Shown piece after piece: positions 25,170-33,892 of a stretch of 64,000 bases of DNA. A model generated the notes under the pieces. That model saw only the letters and a list, made by a program, of their open reading frames with translations, made no database searches and was not told the DNA's origin. The DNA comes from CAVYXK01 sp963708245 (lineage in GTDB: Bacteria > Pseudomonadota > Alphaproteobacteria > Acetobacterales > Acetobacteraceae). The position numbers and the translations under genes were made by a program. Where the stretch lies: contig OY970201.1 in assembly GCA_963708245.1 (NCBI GenBank), positions 1,736,001 to 1,800,000 of the forward strand, in the 5' to 3' direction. Position 1 is the stretch's first letter; every line of letters begins with the position of its first letter.

Positions 25170-25447
25170 TCAGGCAAGCCATCCTCGCCGTAGAGAAAGT
25201 CCTGGCTCCGGGCAGGGCCGGGGCCGGAGATGGCCTTTGCGCGGCCGGAGGCGCGGACCGCTTCAAGAAGCTTCCGCCGCGCCTTCCGGTCAGGCACCGA
25301 CCTGACCGGGACAAGGCGTACCGCCGCTTGGCCATGGCGCGTCAGAATGATCTCGTCCCCTGCTTCCGCGCGTCGGACAAGGTCTGTCAGCTTGCTTTTG
25401 GCCTCGGTGACGGAAATCTGTATCGCACATCCAATATGGACCAACAT
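25166..25447 (-). CDS. vapB: VapB antitoxin (Phd/YefM fold)
   Basis: 93 residues with a Phd/YefM-type N-terminal DNA-binding domain (ISVTEAKSKLTDLVRRAEAG, then IILTRHGQAAVRLVP) and a disordered C-terminus expected to bind VapC. ATG at 25447 is chosen; ATG at 25456 is also possible. The leader contains two direct GGTCCAT motifs near 25448 and 25485 that could be operator half-sites. Confidence 0.88.
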   Translation of the reverse strand: MLVHIGCAIQISVTEAKSKLTDLVRRAEAGDEIILTRHGQAAVRLVPVRSVPDRKARRKLLEAVRASGRAKAISGPGPARSQDFLYGEDGLPE

Positions 25448-25503
25448 GCGGTCCATTTCCAACGCGGGAATTGGCCCATGTAATGGTCCATGACAAGGCC
25501 GCC

Positions 25504-26625
25504 TCACCCCAGTTCGCCGGAGTGCTCCCCAAGACGCGGGGCGGGGCGACGCACAGACCCGGGTGTCTCCGAGAGCTTCACTGGCACGCCGAGGGTGCGG
25601 CACCGGCCGGTGACCGGATGCTCGGTTTCCACCACCATCTCGCGCGCGAGCACGTGCGGGTCCTCGAACACCTCGTCGAAATGCCACACCGGCCCGGCCG
25701 GGATGCCCGCCTCCTCCAGCGCCGCGAGCCAGTGCGCGGACGGCATTGTTCGCAACGGCTCCTGTAGCAGGGCAACCAGCTCGTGATTGTGGCGCACGCG
25801 CAAAGCCAGACTGGCGAAGCGCGGGTCGGACGGCAGCTCGGGCAGTTCGACGATACGGCACAGCGCCTCGAAGAAATTCTGCTGCGATGCACCGATGGTG
25901 ATCCAGCCGTCGGCGGTCTGGAACACCTGATAGGGCGAGCTGCCGCGATGCTGCTGGCCGATGCGTGGCGGGCGCGTGCCCGTGGCGAAATAATGCGCCG
26001 CCTCATAGACGCAAAGCGAGGTGGCCGCTTCCAGCAGAGATGTCTCGACATGCTGGCCGCGTCCTGTGCGATGCCGTGCCTCCAGCGCCGCCAGCAGCCC
26101 GAAGGCCAGGAACATACCGGCGGTTACATCTGAAATGGCGATCGGCAGGCGAAACGGCGGCCCGTCCTCGGGGCCGTTGATGCTCATCAGCCCGGACATC
26201 GCCTGCGCGATCAGGTCATAGCCGCCGCGCCGTGCCAAGGGACCGGTCTGCCCGAACCCAGAGATCGACCCCAGGATCAGGCGCGGGTTGCGCGCGTGGA
26301 GCATGTCCCAGCCGAGACCCAACCGATCCAGCACACCGGGTCGGAAATTCTCGACGACGAAATCGGCGGTGTCGGCAAGCGCGAGGAAGCGATCGCGCTC
26401 GGCCTTGAGGTCCATCACCACAGAACGCTTGTTGCGGTTCCAGATCATGAACGGCGCGCTCTCGCCCGCGACGAAGGGCGGCATGTCGCGCGCAGCATCG
26501 CCTTTGCCCGGCTGCTCGATCTTGATCACGTCGGCGCCATGGTCGGCGAGCATCATGCAGCAATACGGGCCGGAGAGGTTGCTGGTGAGATCGAGGACTC
26601 GAAGTCCTTCCAACGATCCGGGCAT
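25504..26625 (-). CDS. Class III (CaiB/BaiF) CoA-transferase
   Basis: The 373-residue product moves CoA between acyl donors and acceptors. Family marks are LEGLRVLDLTSNLSGPYCCM at the N-terminus, the VENFRPGVLDRLGLG motif and the likely catalytic Asp166 in ISDVTAGMF. The start at 26625 is supported by AGGAGA eight bases upstream. Divergent from an enoyl-CoA hydratase gene, so both may serve one acyl-CoA pathway; the substrate cannot be read from sequence. Confidence 0.9.
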   Translation of the reverse strand: MPGSLEGLRVLDLTSNLSGPYCCMMLADHGADVIKIEQPGKGDAARDMPPFVAGESAPFMIWNRNKRSVVMDLKAERDRFLALADTADFVVENFRPGVLDRLGLGWDMLHARNPRLILGSISGFGQTGPLARRGGYDLIAQAMSGLMSINGPEDGPPFRLPIAISDVTAGMFLAFGLLAALEARHRTGRGQHVETSLLEAATSLCVYEAAHYFATGTRPPRIGQQHRGSSPYQVFQTADGWITIGASQQNFFEALCRIVELPELPSDPRFASLALRVRHNHELVALLQEPLRTMPSAHWLAALEEAGIPAGPVWHFDEVFEDPHVLAREMVVETEHPVTGRCRTLGVPVKLSETPGSVRRPAPRLGEHSGELG

Positions 26626-26697
26626 CTGCGGTCTCCTGCGGCTTGGCGGCAGCAACGCGTGATGGCATGGTCACCGGCCGGACGCAAAGGTATCAGC

Positions 26698-27486
26698 ATG
26701 GCCGAGACGAACGAGATCATGGTCGATCAGGTCGATGCTGGCATTGTCGTCGTCACGCTAAACCGGCCGGCCAAGCGCAACGCGATCAATTTCGCGATGT
26801 GGCGCCGGCTCGGTGAGCTGTTCACCGACTTCGCGCACCGCCCGGAGCTGCGCGTGGTGATCCTGACCGGTTCGGAGGGACAATTCTCAGCCGGCGCCGA
26901 CATCTCAGAATTTCCGGCGATGCGCTCGGACCCGGAGGCATCGCGGCAGTACAGCGAAGCCGGGCACAGCGCGACGCTGGCGATCCGTGACCTGCCGAAG
27001 CCGACCATCGCCGCGGCGCACGGCTATTGCGTCGGCGGCGGTTGCGGCTTGGCGCTGGCGTGCGATCTCCGCGTGGGCGACGCGACGACCGAGATGGGAA
27101 TTCCCGCAGCGAAGAGAGGCATCGTGTACGACGTGCTCGATACCGAGAACCTACTGCGTACCGTCGGGCTGCCGGCGGCAAAGCTGGTGCTGTATTCGGG
27201 CGACATCTTTCCAATGCAGCGCTGTCGCGAGATGGGCCTGCTTGACGTGGTAAGCGAGCAGGGAGCATTGGCCGGAGCGCTCGCACTGGCGCATCGGCTG
27301 ATCAAGTCCGCGCCACTCTCGCAGCGTGGCTCGAAGCTCACTTTAGAGGCGATTGCGCGCGGTGAAGCAGCGATGCGTGCCTCGGAGATTGCGGCCGCGC
27401 AGGAGATGGCAGCGCGCAGCGAGGATTACCAGGAGGCGACGCAATCCTTCCTGGAGAAGCGCCAGCCGGTTTTCAGGGGGCGCTGA
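26698..27486 (+). CDS. Enoyl-CoA hydratase/isomerase family protein
   Basis: 262-residue crotonase-fold enzyme. The oxyanion-hole segments are visible as FSAGADISEF and HGYCVGGGCGLALACDLRV, followed by EMGIPAAKRGI. It probably hydrates or isomerises an acyl-CoA. The stop is followed immediately by the ATG of a radical SAM gene, so the two are surely one operon. Confidence 0.9.
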   Translation: MAETNEIMVDQVDAGIVVVTLNRPAKRNAINFAMWRRLGELFTDFAHRPELRVVILTGSEGQFSAGADISEFPAMRSDPEASRQYSEAGHSATLAIRDLPKPTIAAAHGYCVGGGCGLALACDLRVGDATTEMGIPAAKRGIVYDVLDTENLLRTVGLPAAKLVLYSGDIFPMQRCREMGLLDVVSEQGALAGALALAHRLIKSAPLSQRGSKLTLEAIARGEAAMRASEIAAAQEMAARSEDYQEATQSFLEKRQPVFRGR

Positions 27487-28428
27487 ATGGACGCGATACC
27501 GCTCGATCGACACAAGTTCCGCGACCCGGAGCTGACGGCCAAAGGCGAGAAACGGGCGAGGGTCGCGCTGAGCGCGTTGGAGACGCTGTGGTTCAACACC
27601 GGCACGCTGTGCAACCTGACCTGCCGCAACTGCTACATCGAATCATCGCCGCGGAATGACCGGCTGGCTTATCTGACGCGCGAGGAGATGCTGTCTTATC
27701 TGGATGAAATCGCCCGGGAGGGGTTGCCGACCCGCCTGATCGGCTTCACCGGCGGCGAGCCGTTCATGAATCCCGGTATCATCGGCATGCTGGAGGAGGT
27801 GTTGGCGCGCGGTTTCCGCGCGCTGGTGCTGACCAACGCGATGAAGCCGATGCGCAAGCTGCGTGCGCCGCTGCTGGCGTTGCGCGACGCGTACGGCGCG
27901 CGACTGACAATTCGCGTGTCCATCGACCACTACTCGCCGGCGGTGCACGAGGCCGAGCGCGGCCGGCGGAGCTGGGCGCCGACTATCGACGGCCTAGTCT
28001 GGCTGGCGCGCAACGGGTTCTCGATTGACGTTGCGGGCCGCCGCTTCACTGCCGAGCCGGATGATGTGATGCGCGTCGGCTTCGCCCGGCTGTTCGCCGA
28101 GCTCGACGTGCCGGTGGATGCGTTCGATCGGGTGCGGCTGATGCTGTTCCCCGAGATGGACGCGACGCGCGATGTGCCGGAGATCACCGAGGCGTGCTGG
28201 GGTATCCTGGGGAAATCGCCGGAGAGTGTAATGTGCGCGAGCTCGCGGATGGTGGTGAAGCGCGCGGGCGCGGATGCACCGGCGGTGCTGGCCTGCACCC
28301 TGCTTGCCTATGACAAACAGTTCGAGCTGGGACGCACGCTGGCGGAAGCCGCGGTGCCAGTGGCGCTGAACCATCCGCATTGCGCGAGCTTCTGTGTGCT
28401 CGGGGGTGCTGCCTGCAGCCGGGGGTGA
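27487..28428 (+). CDS. Radical SAM protein
   Basis: The 313-residue product has the CX3CX2C cluster motif in LCNLTCRNCY (C42, C46, C49), the GFTGGEPFMNPGI SAM-binding loop and later strands of the partial TIM barrel. Extra cysteines near the C-terminus (HCASFCVLGGAACSR) could bind an auxiliary cluster, as in SPASM/Twitch proteins. No substrate peptide or partner is evident. It is directly fused in transcription to the enoyl-CoA hydratase gene (TGA then ATG). Confidence 0.88.
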   Translation: MDAIPLDRHKFRDPELTAKGEKRARVALSALETLWFNTGTLCNLTCRNCYIESSPRNDRLAYLTREEMLSYLDEIAREGLPTRLIGFTGGEPFMNPGIIGMLEEVLARGFRALVLTNAMKPMRKLRAPLLALRDAYGARLTIRVSIDHYSPAVHEAERGRRSWAPTIDGLVWLARNGFSIDVAGRRFTAEPDDVMRVGFARLFAELDVPVDAFDRVRLMLFPEMDATRDVPEITEACWGILGKSPESVMCASSRMVVKRAGADAPAVLACTLLAYDKQFELGRTLAEAAVPVALNHPHCASFCVLGGAACSRG

Positions 28429-28484
28429 AGGTTACGCGCCACTGATAGGCGTCCTTTGATGTTGACCCTTGCTCGGCGAAAGGC

Positions 28485-28510
28485 GGCGGAATGCGCTTCG
28501 CTTTTCCGCC
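28485..28510. repeat. REP-like hairpin
   Basis: GGCGGAATGCG...TTTTCCGCC forms a short hairpin in the spacer downstream of the radical SAM gene. It resembles common intergenic REP sequences. Nothing else intact is evident between 28429 and 28611. Confidence 0.45.
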
Positions 28511-28611
28511 CTACCGGAGCGCATGGCGAGTCAACTACAAGGGTGGCTGGTATTAGTTATGCGTGCGTACGCAGGAATCGATTGCCCTACCCGGGGGAAG
28601 TCTGAGGCTGC

Positions 28612-28829
28612 GCGGGGGCAAGTGGACGGCTTGCTGCGGGCGGGACTCGATGTGTTCGCGGAGGAACCGTCGGCTACTGACGATCCGCTACTCCGCCTGC
28701 CGAATGTTTGTGCTGACCCCGCATATCGCTTGGCTCACCACCGGCACCTTCGACCGCAGCTTCACGCTGGCCCTGGAGAATTGCCGCCGGCTTGAAGCGG
28801 GCGAGGAGTTGTTGCATCGGATGGTGTGA
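28612..28829 (+). pseudogene. C-terminal fragment of a D-2-hydroxyacid dehydrogenase, frameshifted
   Basis: One frame reads LLRAGLDVFAEEPSATDDP and on to LRLPNV. After a +1 shift near 28702 a second frame continues LTPHIAWLTTGTFDRSFTLA and ends EELLHRMV at 28829. Together they form the last ~70 residues of a 2-hydroxyacid dehydrogenase (GLDVF.EEP and TPHIAW are family motifs). The N-terminal catalytic and Rossmann parts are missing, so the fragment is dead. It marks the left edge of the accessory island. Confidence 0.7.
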
Positions 28830-28903
28830 CATCGGCGATTCTATCCCATGGCCGCATTCGACCCAAAGCGGCTGTAAGGTGATCGCGGCGGCTACAGCCG
28901 GGA

Positions 28904-28934
28904 TCGGTAGAGTCGAGGTGTGGCGCGGTGGCTG
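28904..28934. repeat. Left half of a dispersed repeat split by IS66
   Basis: CGGTAGAGTCGAGGTGTGGC and the following bases match 42554-42583, where the sequence continues uninterrupted into TGTAGGTCGAACAT. Here that continuation is found only after the IS66 element (31722-31733). The last 8 bases (28927-28934, GGTGGCTG) are the target duplicated at 31714-31721. Confidence 0.85.
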
Positions 28935-29005
28935 GTAAGCATCCGCCGAGTGCCGCGGTGTTGCACGGCCGTCGACCAAGCATGCGGACGACGCACTGGT
29001 GTCGC

Positions 29006-29212
29006 CTACCTCTTGAGGTCCGCGAGGAGTTCCTTGAGGTTCTCGATACCTTCGGCGGTAAAGGCAACGGTGGACATTTCGTCGATGTCCCAGACGGTGA
29101 GGACACCGTCTTCCGGCTCCATATCGAGGGCGATGTCGCGCAAGAGGTCCTCGTCCTCGCCGAGCATCTTGGCCACCCGGCCGATGGTGGAGACGGAACT
29201 GGGCGCCGCCAT
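29006..29212 (-). CDS. IS66 passenger protein of unknown function
   Basis: The 68-residue acidic product begins MAAPSSVSTIGRVAKMLGED and ends ENLKELLADLKR. Small ORFs of this kind are common downstream of tnpC in alphaproteobacterial IS66 elements. It follows the tnpC stop by three bases. Function unknown. Confidence 0.7.
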   Translation of the reverse strand: MAAPSSVSTIGRVAKMLGEDEDLLRDIALDMEPEDGVLTVWDIDEMSTVAFTAEGIENLKELLADLKR

Positions 29213-29215
29213 TGA

Positions 29216-30803
29216 TCAGGCCGCGCGGTCGACGCGAGTAGCTCGCGGCCAATGCCAGGGCAGCAGTTCGTGCAACCGCGAGACTGGGTGATCACCGATG
29301 CGCGCGAGCACGTCGGCGAGCCAGGCGCGCGGATCGATGTTGTTCAACTTTGCCGACGCAATCAGCGAATACATCGCCGCTGCCCTCTCCCCGCCGCGGT
29401 CCGAACCGGCGAACAGCCATGACTTGCGCCCGAGTGCAATTCCGCGCAGCGCGCGTTCCGCCGCATTGTTGGTCAGGCAGATGCGTCCATCGGCAAGGAA
29501 GCGCGCAAAGGCATCCCATCGCTTGAGCATGTAGTCCATCGCCTTCGCGACGTCGGCATGACGCGAGAGCTTGCCGCGTTCGACGCGCATCCAGCTCTCG
29601 AGGGAGCGCGACCCGGACCTGTCTTACGGCCTGCCGTTGGGTCGCTGGCAGGCCGTTGATGTCGCGTTCGACATCGAAGATCGCATCGATCCGGCGCACC
29701 GCCTCGATCGCGAGCGGCGCCTTGGCAACTTCGGCGAGCACGAACAGTTTGCGCCGTCCGTGTGCCCAACACGCGGCCTCAATGATCGGACCAGGCTGGC
29801 GTGCGGGGTGGTAGAGGTCGTTGAACCCGGCATAGGCGTCGGCTTGCAGAATGCCCGCGTAGCCGGCGAGATGTCGGCACGGATGCTCGCCGCTGCGATC
29901 GCGCGAATAGAAGAAGATCGCCGCTGGCGGTGCCGCGCCACCGAACGGCTGGTCGTCGCGCACATAGGTCCATAATCGGCCGGTGACGGTCTTGACCTTG
30001 GCCAACACCGGCACGGTGGTCTCATCGCCGTGTAGGCGCTCGGCGGCGAGTACGTGGGCCTTGATCAGCGTCACCAATGGCGACAGCGCCGTCGTGCAGG
30101 CACCCACCCAATCGGCCAGTGTGGAGACGCTGAGATCGATGCCCTCGCGGGCAAACCGCTCGCTTTGGCGGTTCAACGGCTGATGCTCGCCGAACTTGCC
30201 ATGGACGATCGTCGCCAGCAGGTCCGGACCGGCGCGGCCACGGGAAATCGGATGGAACGGCGCCGGCGGCTGCGTGATCGTCTCGCACGAGCGGCAGGAG
30301 AACTTCTCTCGCACCGTCTGGATCACCTTGTAGGTCCGTGGAATGCTCTCCAACGTCTCGGTGGTGGTCTCGCCGAGCTTGGTGAGCTGACCGCCACAGC
30401 ACGGACAGCTTGTCGGCGACGGCAGCACCAGCCGCTCGCGCGGCAGGTGCGCCGGTAACGGTGCGCGCACCGGCTTGGCGCGTGTGAACGGGCGCACGTT
30501 CGTCCTGTTCGTGGCCGCATGAGCGGCAGCCGCTTCGTCCTCGGCGGCAGCGGTCTCGAGTTCCTCGATCTGCATCTCCAACTGATCGAGCAGCTTGCGT
30601 CCACGCTCGGCGGAGGCGCCGAAGCGGTCACGCTTCATCTTGGCGATTAGCAGCTTCAGATGCGCAACCATCGCCTCGGCACCAGCGGCACGAGCCTCAA
30701 AATCACGCCGCGCGGCCTGCTCGGAGATTAGCGCTGCTTTCAGCGCGTCGATGTCATCCGGAAGTGTACCGGCCGAATCGCTCATGCCGACAACTGAAAT
30801 CAC
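29216..30803 (-). pseudogene. tnpC: IS66 TnpC transposase, frameshifted
   Basis: The frame from 30803 carries the N-terminal leucine-rich and zinc-finger regions (LPSPTSCPCCGGQL) and the central DDE domain (GDETTVPVL, CWAHGRRKLF). Near 29605-29620 the reading shifts. The conserved C-terminus (ERGKLSRHADVAKAMDYMLK, then LTNNAAERALRGIALGRK) is in another frame and ends at 29216. IS66 tnpC is normally one frame, so a single indel has inactivated it unless it is a sequencing error. Confidence 0.88.
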
Positions 30804-30869
30804 ACTCGCCCGTGGTCATGCACGCGAAATCTTCAAAAAAACCCCGGCAACTGTGCAACTAGTCCAATC

Positions 30870-31217
30870 TTAGCCCGCCAGTTCCGGTCGCCAGGTTCGC
30901 TGCGGGTGTCTCCAGTCAATTCCCTCTAGCATGTAGCCGAGTTGGGCCGCCGTAATCGCAACCACTCCATCCGCCGGCGATGGCCAGATGAACCGACCGC
31001 GCTCGAGTCGCTTGGCATATAGCGACATGCCGAGGCCGTCATGCCAAAGAACCTTTATCAGATCACCCCGACGACCCCGGAAAACATACGCATCGCCGGC
31101 GTGCGGGTTGCGCTGCAGGGACTGTTGTACTTGCAGGGCAAGGCCATTCATCCCGCGACGCATATCGGTCCTGCCTGCGGCCAGCCAGACGCGCATACCC
31201 GAGGGTGGCATCATCAT
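30870..31217 (-). CDS. tnpB: IS66 accessory protein TnpB
   Basis: The 115-residue product carries the canonical IS66 Orf2 marks: VWLAAGRTDMRRGMNGLA, HAGDAYVFRGRRGDLIKVLW and the RGRFIWP segment. It is required with TnpA for transposition in studied IS66 elements. The start overlaps the tnpA stop by ATGA-type coupling. Confidence 0.95.
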   Translation of the reverse strand: MMMPPSGMRVWLAAGRTDMRRGMNGLALQVQQSLQRNPHAGDAYVFRGRRGDLIKVLWHDGLGMSLYAKRLERGRFIWPSPADGVVAITAAQLGYMLEGIDWRHPQRTWRPELAG

Positions 31218-31666
31218 CCGCGCAACACCGACAGCACGCGGCGGAGCGCCGCAACGCTCACTCCTTCGTCGATACTCACGCGCACGCTGCCGTTCAGCTC
31301 GATCTCGATCAACCCCGTTCGCCGTGGCGTTATCACCCGAGACGGCAACGGCTCTGATGCCGCCGGCGTCTCGCTCGGAACAGGCGCAATCCGCGCGGGG
31401 AAGAGATGCAGCTCCGAGCCGCAGGCAGTCTCGGCTGCAGCGAGGCGACGCCAGCGATAGACCAGGCTCGGGCAGATCCCGTGTCGGCGGGCAACGTCCT
31501 GGATGCGTACCCCAGGCTGCACAGACTCCCCCACCACCTTGGCTCGAAACCGAGCGTCATGCGCCCGACGCCGCTCTCCCACGATCTCGATCCGTGGGCT
31601 TGCCTCGCCATCTGTGGCTGCCACTCTGGCAGCCTCATGCTTGCTTCCTATCATCCCCCGAAGCAA
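31214..31666 (-). CDS. tnpA: IS66 accessory protein TnpA
   Basis: 150 residues with a helix-turn-helix (GVRIQDVARRHGICPSLVYR, about 52-71), typical of IS66 Orf1. First gene of the element, about 47 bases from its right end. Confidence 0.92.
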   Translation of the reverse strand: MLRGMIGSKHEAARVAATDGEASPRIEIVGERRRAHDARFRAKVVGESVQPGVRIQDVARRHGICPSLVYRWRRLAAAETACGSELHLFPARIAPVPSETPAASEPLPSRVITPRRTGLIEIELNGSVRVSIDEGVSVAALRRVLSVLRG

Positions 31667-31733
31667 ATCAAGCCGCCACTATTCAGACAAGGCGGTCGTC
31701 ACCGTAGGGATACGGTGGCTGTAGGTCGAACAT

Positions 31734-33676
31734 ATCTGTTGCCGCCCCTTTCGTTTGGCGGCGCCTCACTGGTCCGGCCGTGGCTCCGTCTCCACACCCC
31801 GCTCATCGAACCGGACATGCAGATCTCCCGCATCCGGCTCTCGGACAAGACATCACGCCTTCACCCACGCCACGTCGTGCCCAAGCCGGCTCAGGCGCAC
31901 GAGCCCGAAGTGCCCGTAGAGGTGCGAGGGTGGATAGCTCCCGCCCCTGCGTCGCCTGACCTTGTGCTTGGAACGCAACCACCGGCGCAACCGCACCGCC
32001 GTGTAGCTGTCGAGCGCCCGATACGCCTTGTTGACAGTGCCAACGCTGAAGTAGTTGGCCCATCCGCGTAACGCGCGGTTCAACTGCTCCACCAGCTCTG
32101 TGGTCTTCTGCCAAGTACCCGATCGGTCAGTCAGCGCGTGGACTTTGTCGACCATGCGCTTGATGCTCTTCTTTGATGGCCGCTGACCCAAGCGGGCCTT
32201 GCCGGTTCTCGCCGAATACATCCGTCCGAACGTGTATCCCAGGAAGTCGAACTCCCCTTCCGGCACCTTGCAGATACGTGTCTTCTCCTCGTTCACCGTG
32301 AGCTTCAGCTTGCCCATGATCTCGCGCAGTCGTCGCAACGCCTCGTCGGCGTTGCCCTTCCGGCACAGGATCACGAGGTCGTCGGCGTAAGTCACGATGC
32401 GCGTGCCGAGGCGTCGCTCCAGCCCGAGCTTCTTCCAGCCCAGCACAAACCGGCGCATGTAGAGATTCGCCAGCAGTGGTGAGATGGGTGAGCCTTGCGG
32501 GATGCCGCACCGCTTGTCCCGAGCCTCCGTCGTGCGTGTCCTCCGCCCTCGTTTGTCGGTTTCTTCCACGGGGCAGTCCAGCCACATCCTGATCAGATGC
32601 AGCACACGCCGATCAACGATCCGGCGAGCCACCGACTTCAAGAGGTCGGCATGGGGAATGCTCCCGAAGTAGTCCGCGAGGTCGGCGTCAACCACTTCCG
32701 GGTGGCCACGGAACAGCAGTTCCTCCACCTCGATCACCGCCTGTTGGGCGTTGCGCCCGGGACGGTAAGCGTATTGCTCCGGTGGAAGGTCGGCTTCAAA
32801 GATCGGTTCCAGCACCAGCATCGCTGCTGTCATGCAGACCCGATCCCGCACGGTCGAGATGCCCAGCGGCCTGAGTTTGCCGTTGGCTTTCGCAATAAAC
32901 ACGCGTCTGATCGGTTCCGGTCGGTAGGTCTCCTGCCTGAGTGCAAGCGCCAGTTCGCCGAGCCACCGCTGCGTCCCATACGCCTCGATGTCCGCGAAGT
33001 CCTGACCGTCCACGCCTGGTGCACCCTTGTTGGAGCGGCACAGGGCATAGGCATGAGCCAAGATGTCTTCACGGCTGATCTTGTCGTACAGGGCATAGAA
33101 GCGATAGCCAGCTTCTGCCTTCGCTTTCGCGTGCAACGCCATCTGCAGTTTCTGAACACTGTTCGGAGTTGATAGGTTGCCCAATCTCCAGGTCCCTCAC
33201 TACGTCCTGCGTCTGTCTTGAACTGAGGTCCCTTCCCTCCACCGGCGTTACCCGGCTTCCGCGGTACTACGAACCTCTCCGCCACCCCACGGCGCCCGGC
33301 CTGTCCCTCGCGGGCGTCCGGTTGATCATCCCTGACCGCGCCCTGGGGCTTCCCGTGTTGCGTGCGCTTTCCTTGTGTACATGCTGCCGCCACTACCCCG
33401 GTGCAGCGGCTGGGCGTACTCTTCGCTCATCCCACCCAGCCGTGTCAGCCTTCCCCGAAAGGGTCGTCGGGTCGGCCTGCGCATCGTCCTTTTCGAGGCT
33501 TGCTCGGCGTTCACTCGCGTTGCGGCCTGCACACTCGCGCGGCCACCAATTCGTGACCCGCTAGACCGAAGGCTTCAGCCATTTCGTCACCTCCATGACT
33601 GCTCCGGTTGCTTCCGGCTGGAGCGTTGCCGGGTGGGACTTGCACCCACTGGAAAGCGCCGCCTTTCACGGCGCAC
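31734..33676 (-). mobile_element. Group II intron 1, full length
   Basis: About 1943 bases. On the minus strand it starts GTGCGCCGTGAAAGGCGGCG, with GGGTGCAAGTCCCACCC soon after. Domain V appears downstream of the maturase as GAGCCGGATGCGGGAGATCT and continues with CATGTCCGGTTC. The 3' end ACAGAT precedes ATGTTCGACC, which is the repeat seen intact at 42553-42595. The 5' exon ends with a hairpin (CAAAGCAGATTC...GCTTTG) directly before the intron. Insertion next to a terminator-like hairpin is typical of class C introns (inference). Confidence 0.85.
31853..33184 (-). CDS. ltrA: Group II intron reverse transcriptase/maturase (intron 1)
   Basis: The 443-residue product has RT motifs in order: GAPGVDGQ, RPLGISTVRDR, AYRPGRNAQQAV, GIPQGSPISPLLANLYM and the catalytic YADDLVILC. 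The X/maturase region follows (LRGWANYFSVGTVNKAY). No HNH endonuclease domain is present. It lies inside domain IV of the intron RNA. It differs clearly from the maturase of intron 2. Confidence 0.95.
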   Translation of the reverse strand: MGNLSTPNSVQKLQMALHAKAKAEAGYRFYALYDKISREDILAHAYALCRSNKGAPGVDGQDFADIEAYGTQRWLGELALALRQETYRPEPIRRVFIAKANGKLRPLGISTVRDRVCMTAAMLVLEPIFEADLPPEQYAYRPGRNAQQAVIEVEELLFRGHPEVVDADLADYFGSIPHADLLKSVARRIVDRRVLHLIRMWLDCPVEETDKRGRRTRTTEARDKRCGIPQGSPISPLLANLYMRRFVLGWKKLGLERRLGTRIVTYADDLVILCRKGNADEALRRLREIMGKLKLTVNEEKTRICKVPEGEFDFLGYTFGRMYSARTGKARLGQRPSKKSIKRMVDKVHALTDRSGTWQKTTELVEQLNRALRGWANYFSVGTVNKAYRALDSYTAVRLRRWLRSKHKVRRRRGGSYPPSHLYGHFGLVRLSRLGHDVAWVKA

Positions 33677-33755
33677 ACCCAAAGCGGACTCCGCCGAATC
33701 TGCTTTGCCGTGACGCGTCAACCGGGACTTCCGCACCGGATTTAGGCACAGTCTA

Positions 33756-33859
33756 ATACCAGCCGCCCAAAAGAATGACCGACGGCTCGCGGCGCTCACA
33801 CCCACCGTCGTAGCCGGCCCTGGGTGCGTCCGAGAGTCAACCTTTCGGTCGGCTGGTAT
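33756..33859. repeat. 104-bp inverted-repeat element, copy 2 (MITE-like)
   Basis: Begins ATACCAGCCGCCCAAAAGAA and ends CTTTCGGTCGGCTGGTAT. It has the same length as copy 1 at 19251-19354 and differs at only a few positions. It lies in the 217-base gap between the two group II introns. Confidence 0.85.
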
Positions 33860-33892
33860 AAATCATTGCTTCCCCAGGTGCGGCAGCATGGT

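Larger units (their letters stand above)
28935..31713 (-). mobile_element. IS66-family insertion sequence
   Basis: A 2779-bp element with the IS66 gene order tnpA-tnpB-tnpC plus a small passenger ORF, all on the minus strand. The left end is GTAAGCATCC; the right end reads inward GTATCCCTACGG, so it appears to have lost AAGC relative to the left. GGTGGCTG is duplicated on both sides (28927-28934 and 31714-31721), the 8-bp duplication typical of IS66. TnpC is frameshifted, so the element is probably immobile by itself. Confidence 0.93.

Noticed and set aside
28674..29295. Minus-strand frames running from the dehydrogenase remnant into IS66
   Set aside because: They cross the IS66 end and its target duplication and match no protein family.
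33400..33755. First guess that intron 1 begins at GTGCCTAA near 33747
   Set aside because: GTGCGCC at 33676 matches the 5' end of intron 2, is followed by the same GTGCAAGTCCC motif, and is preceded by a hairpin as expected for an insertion site.
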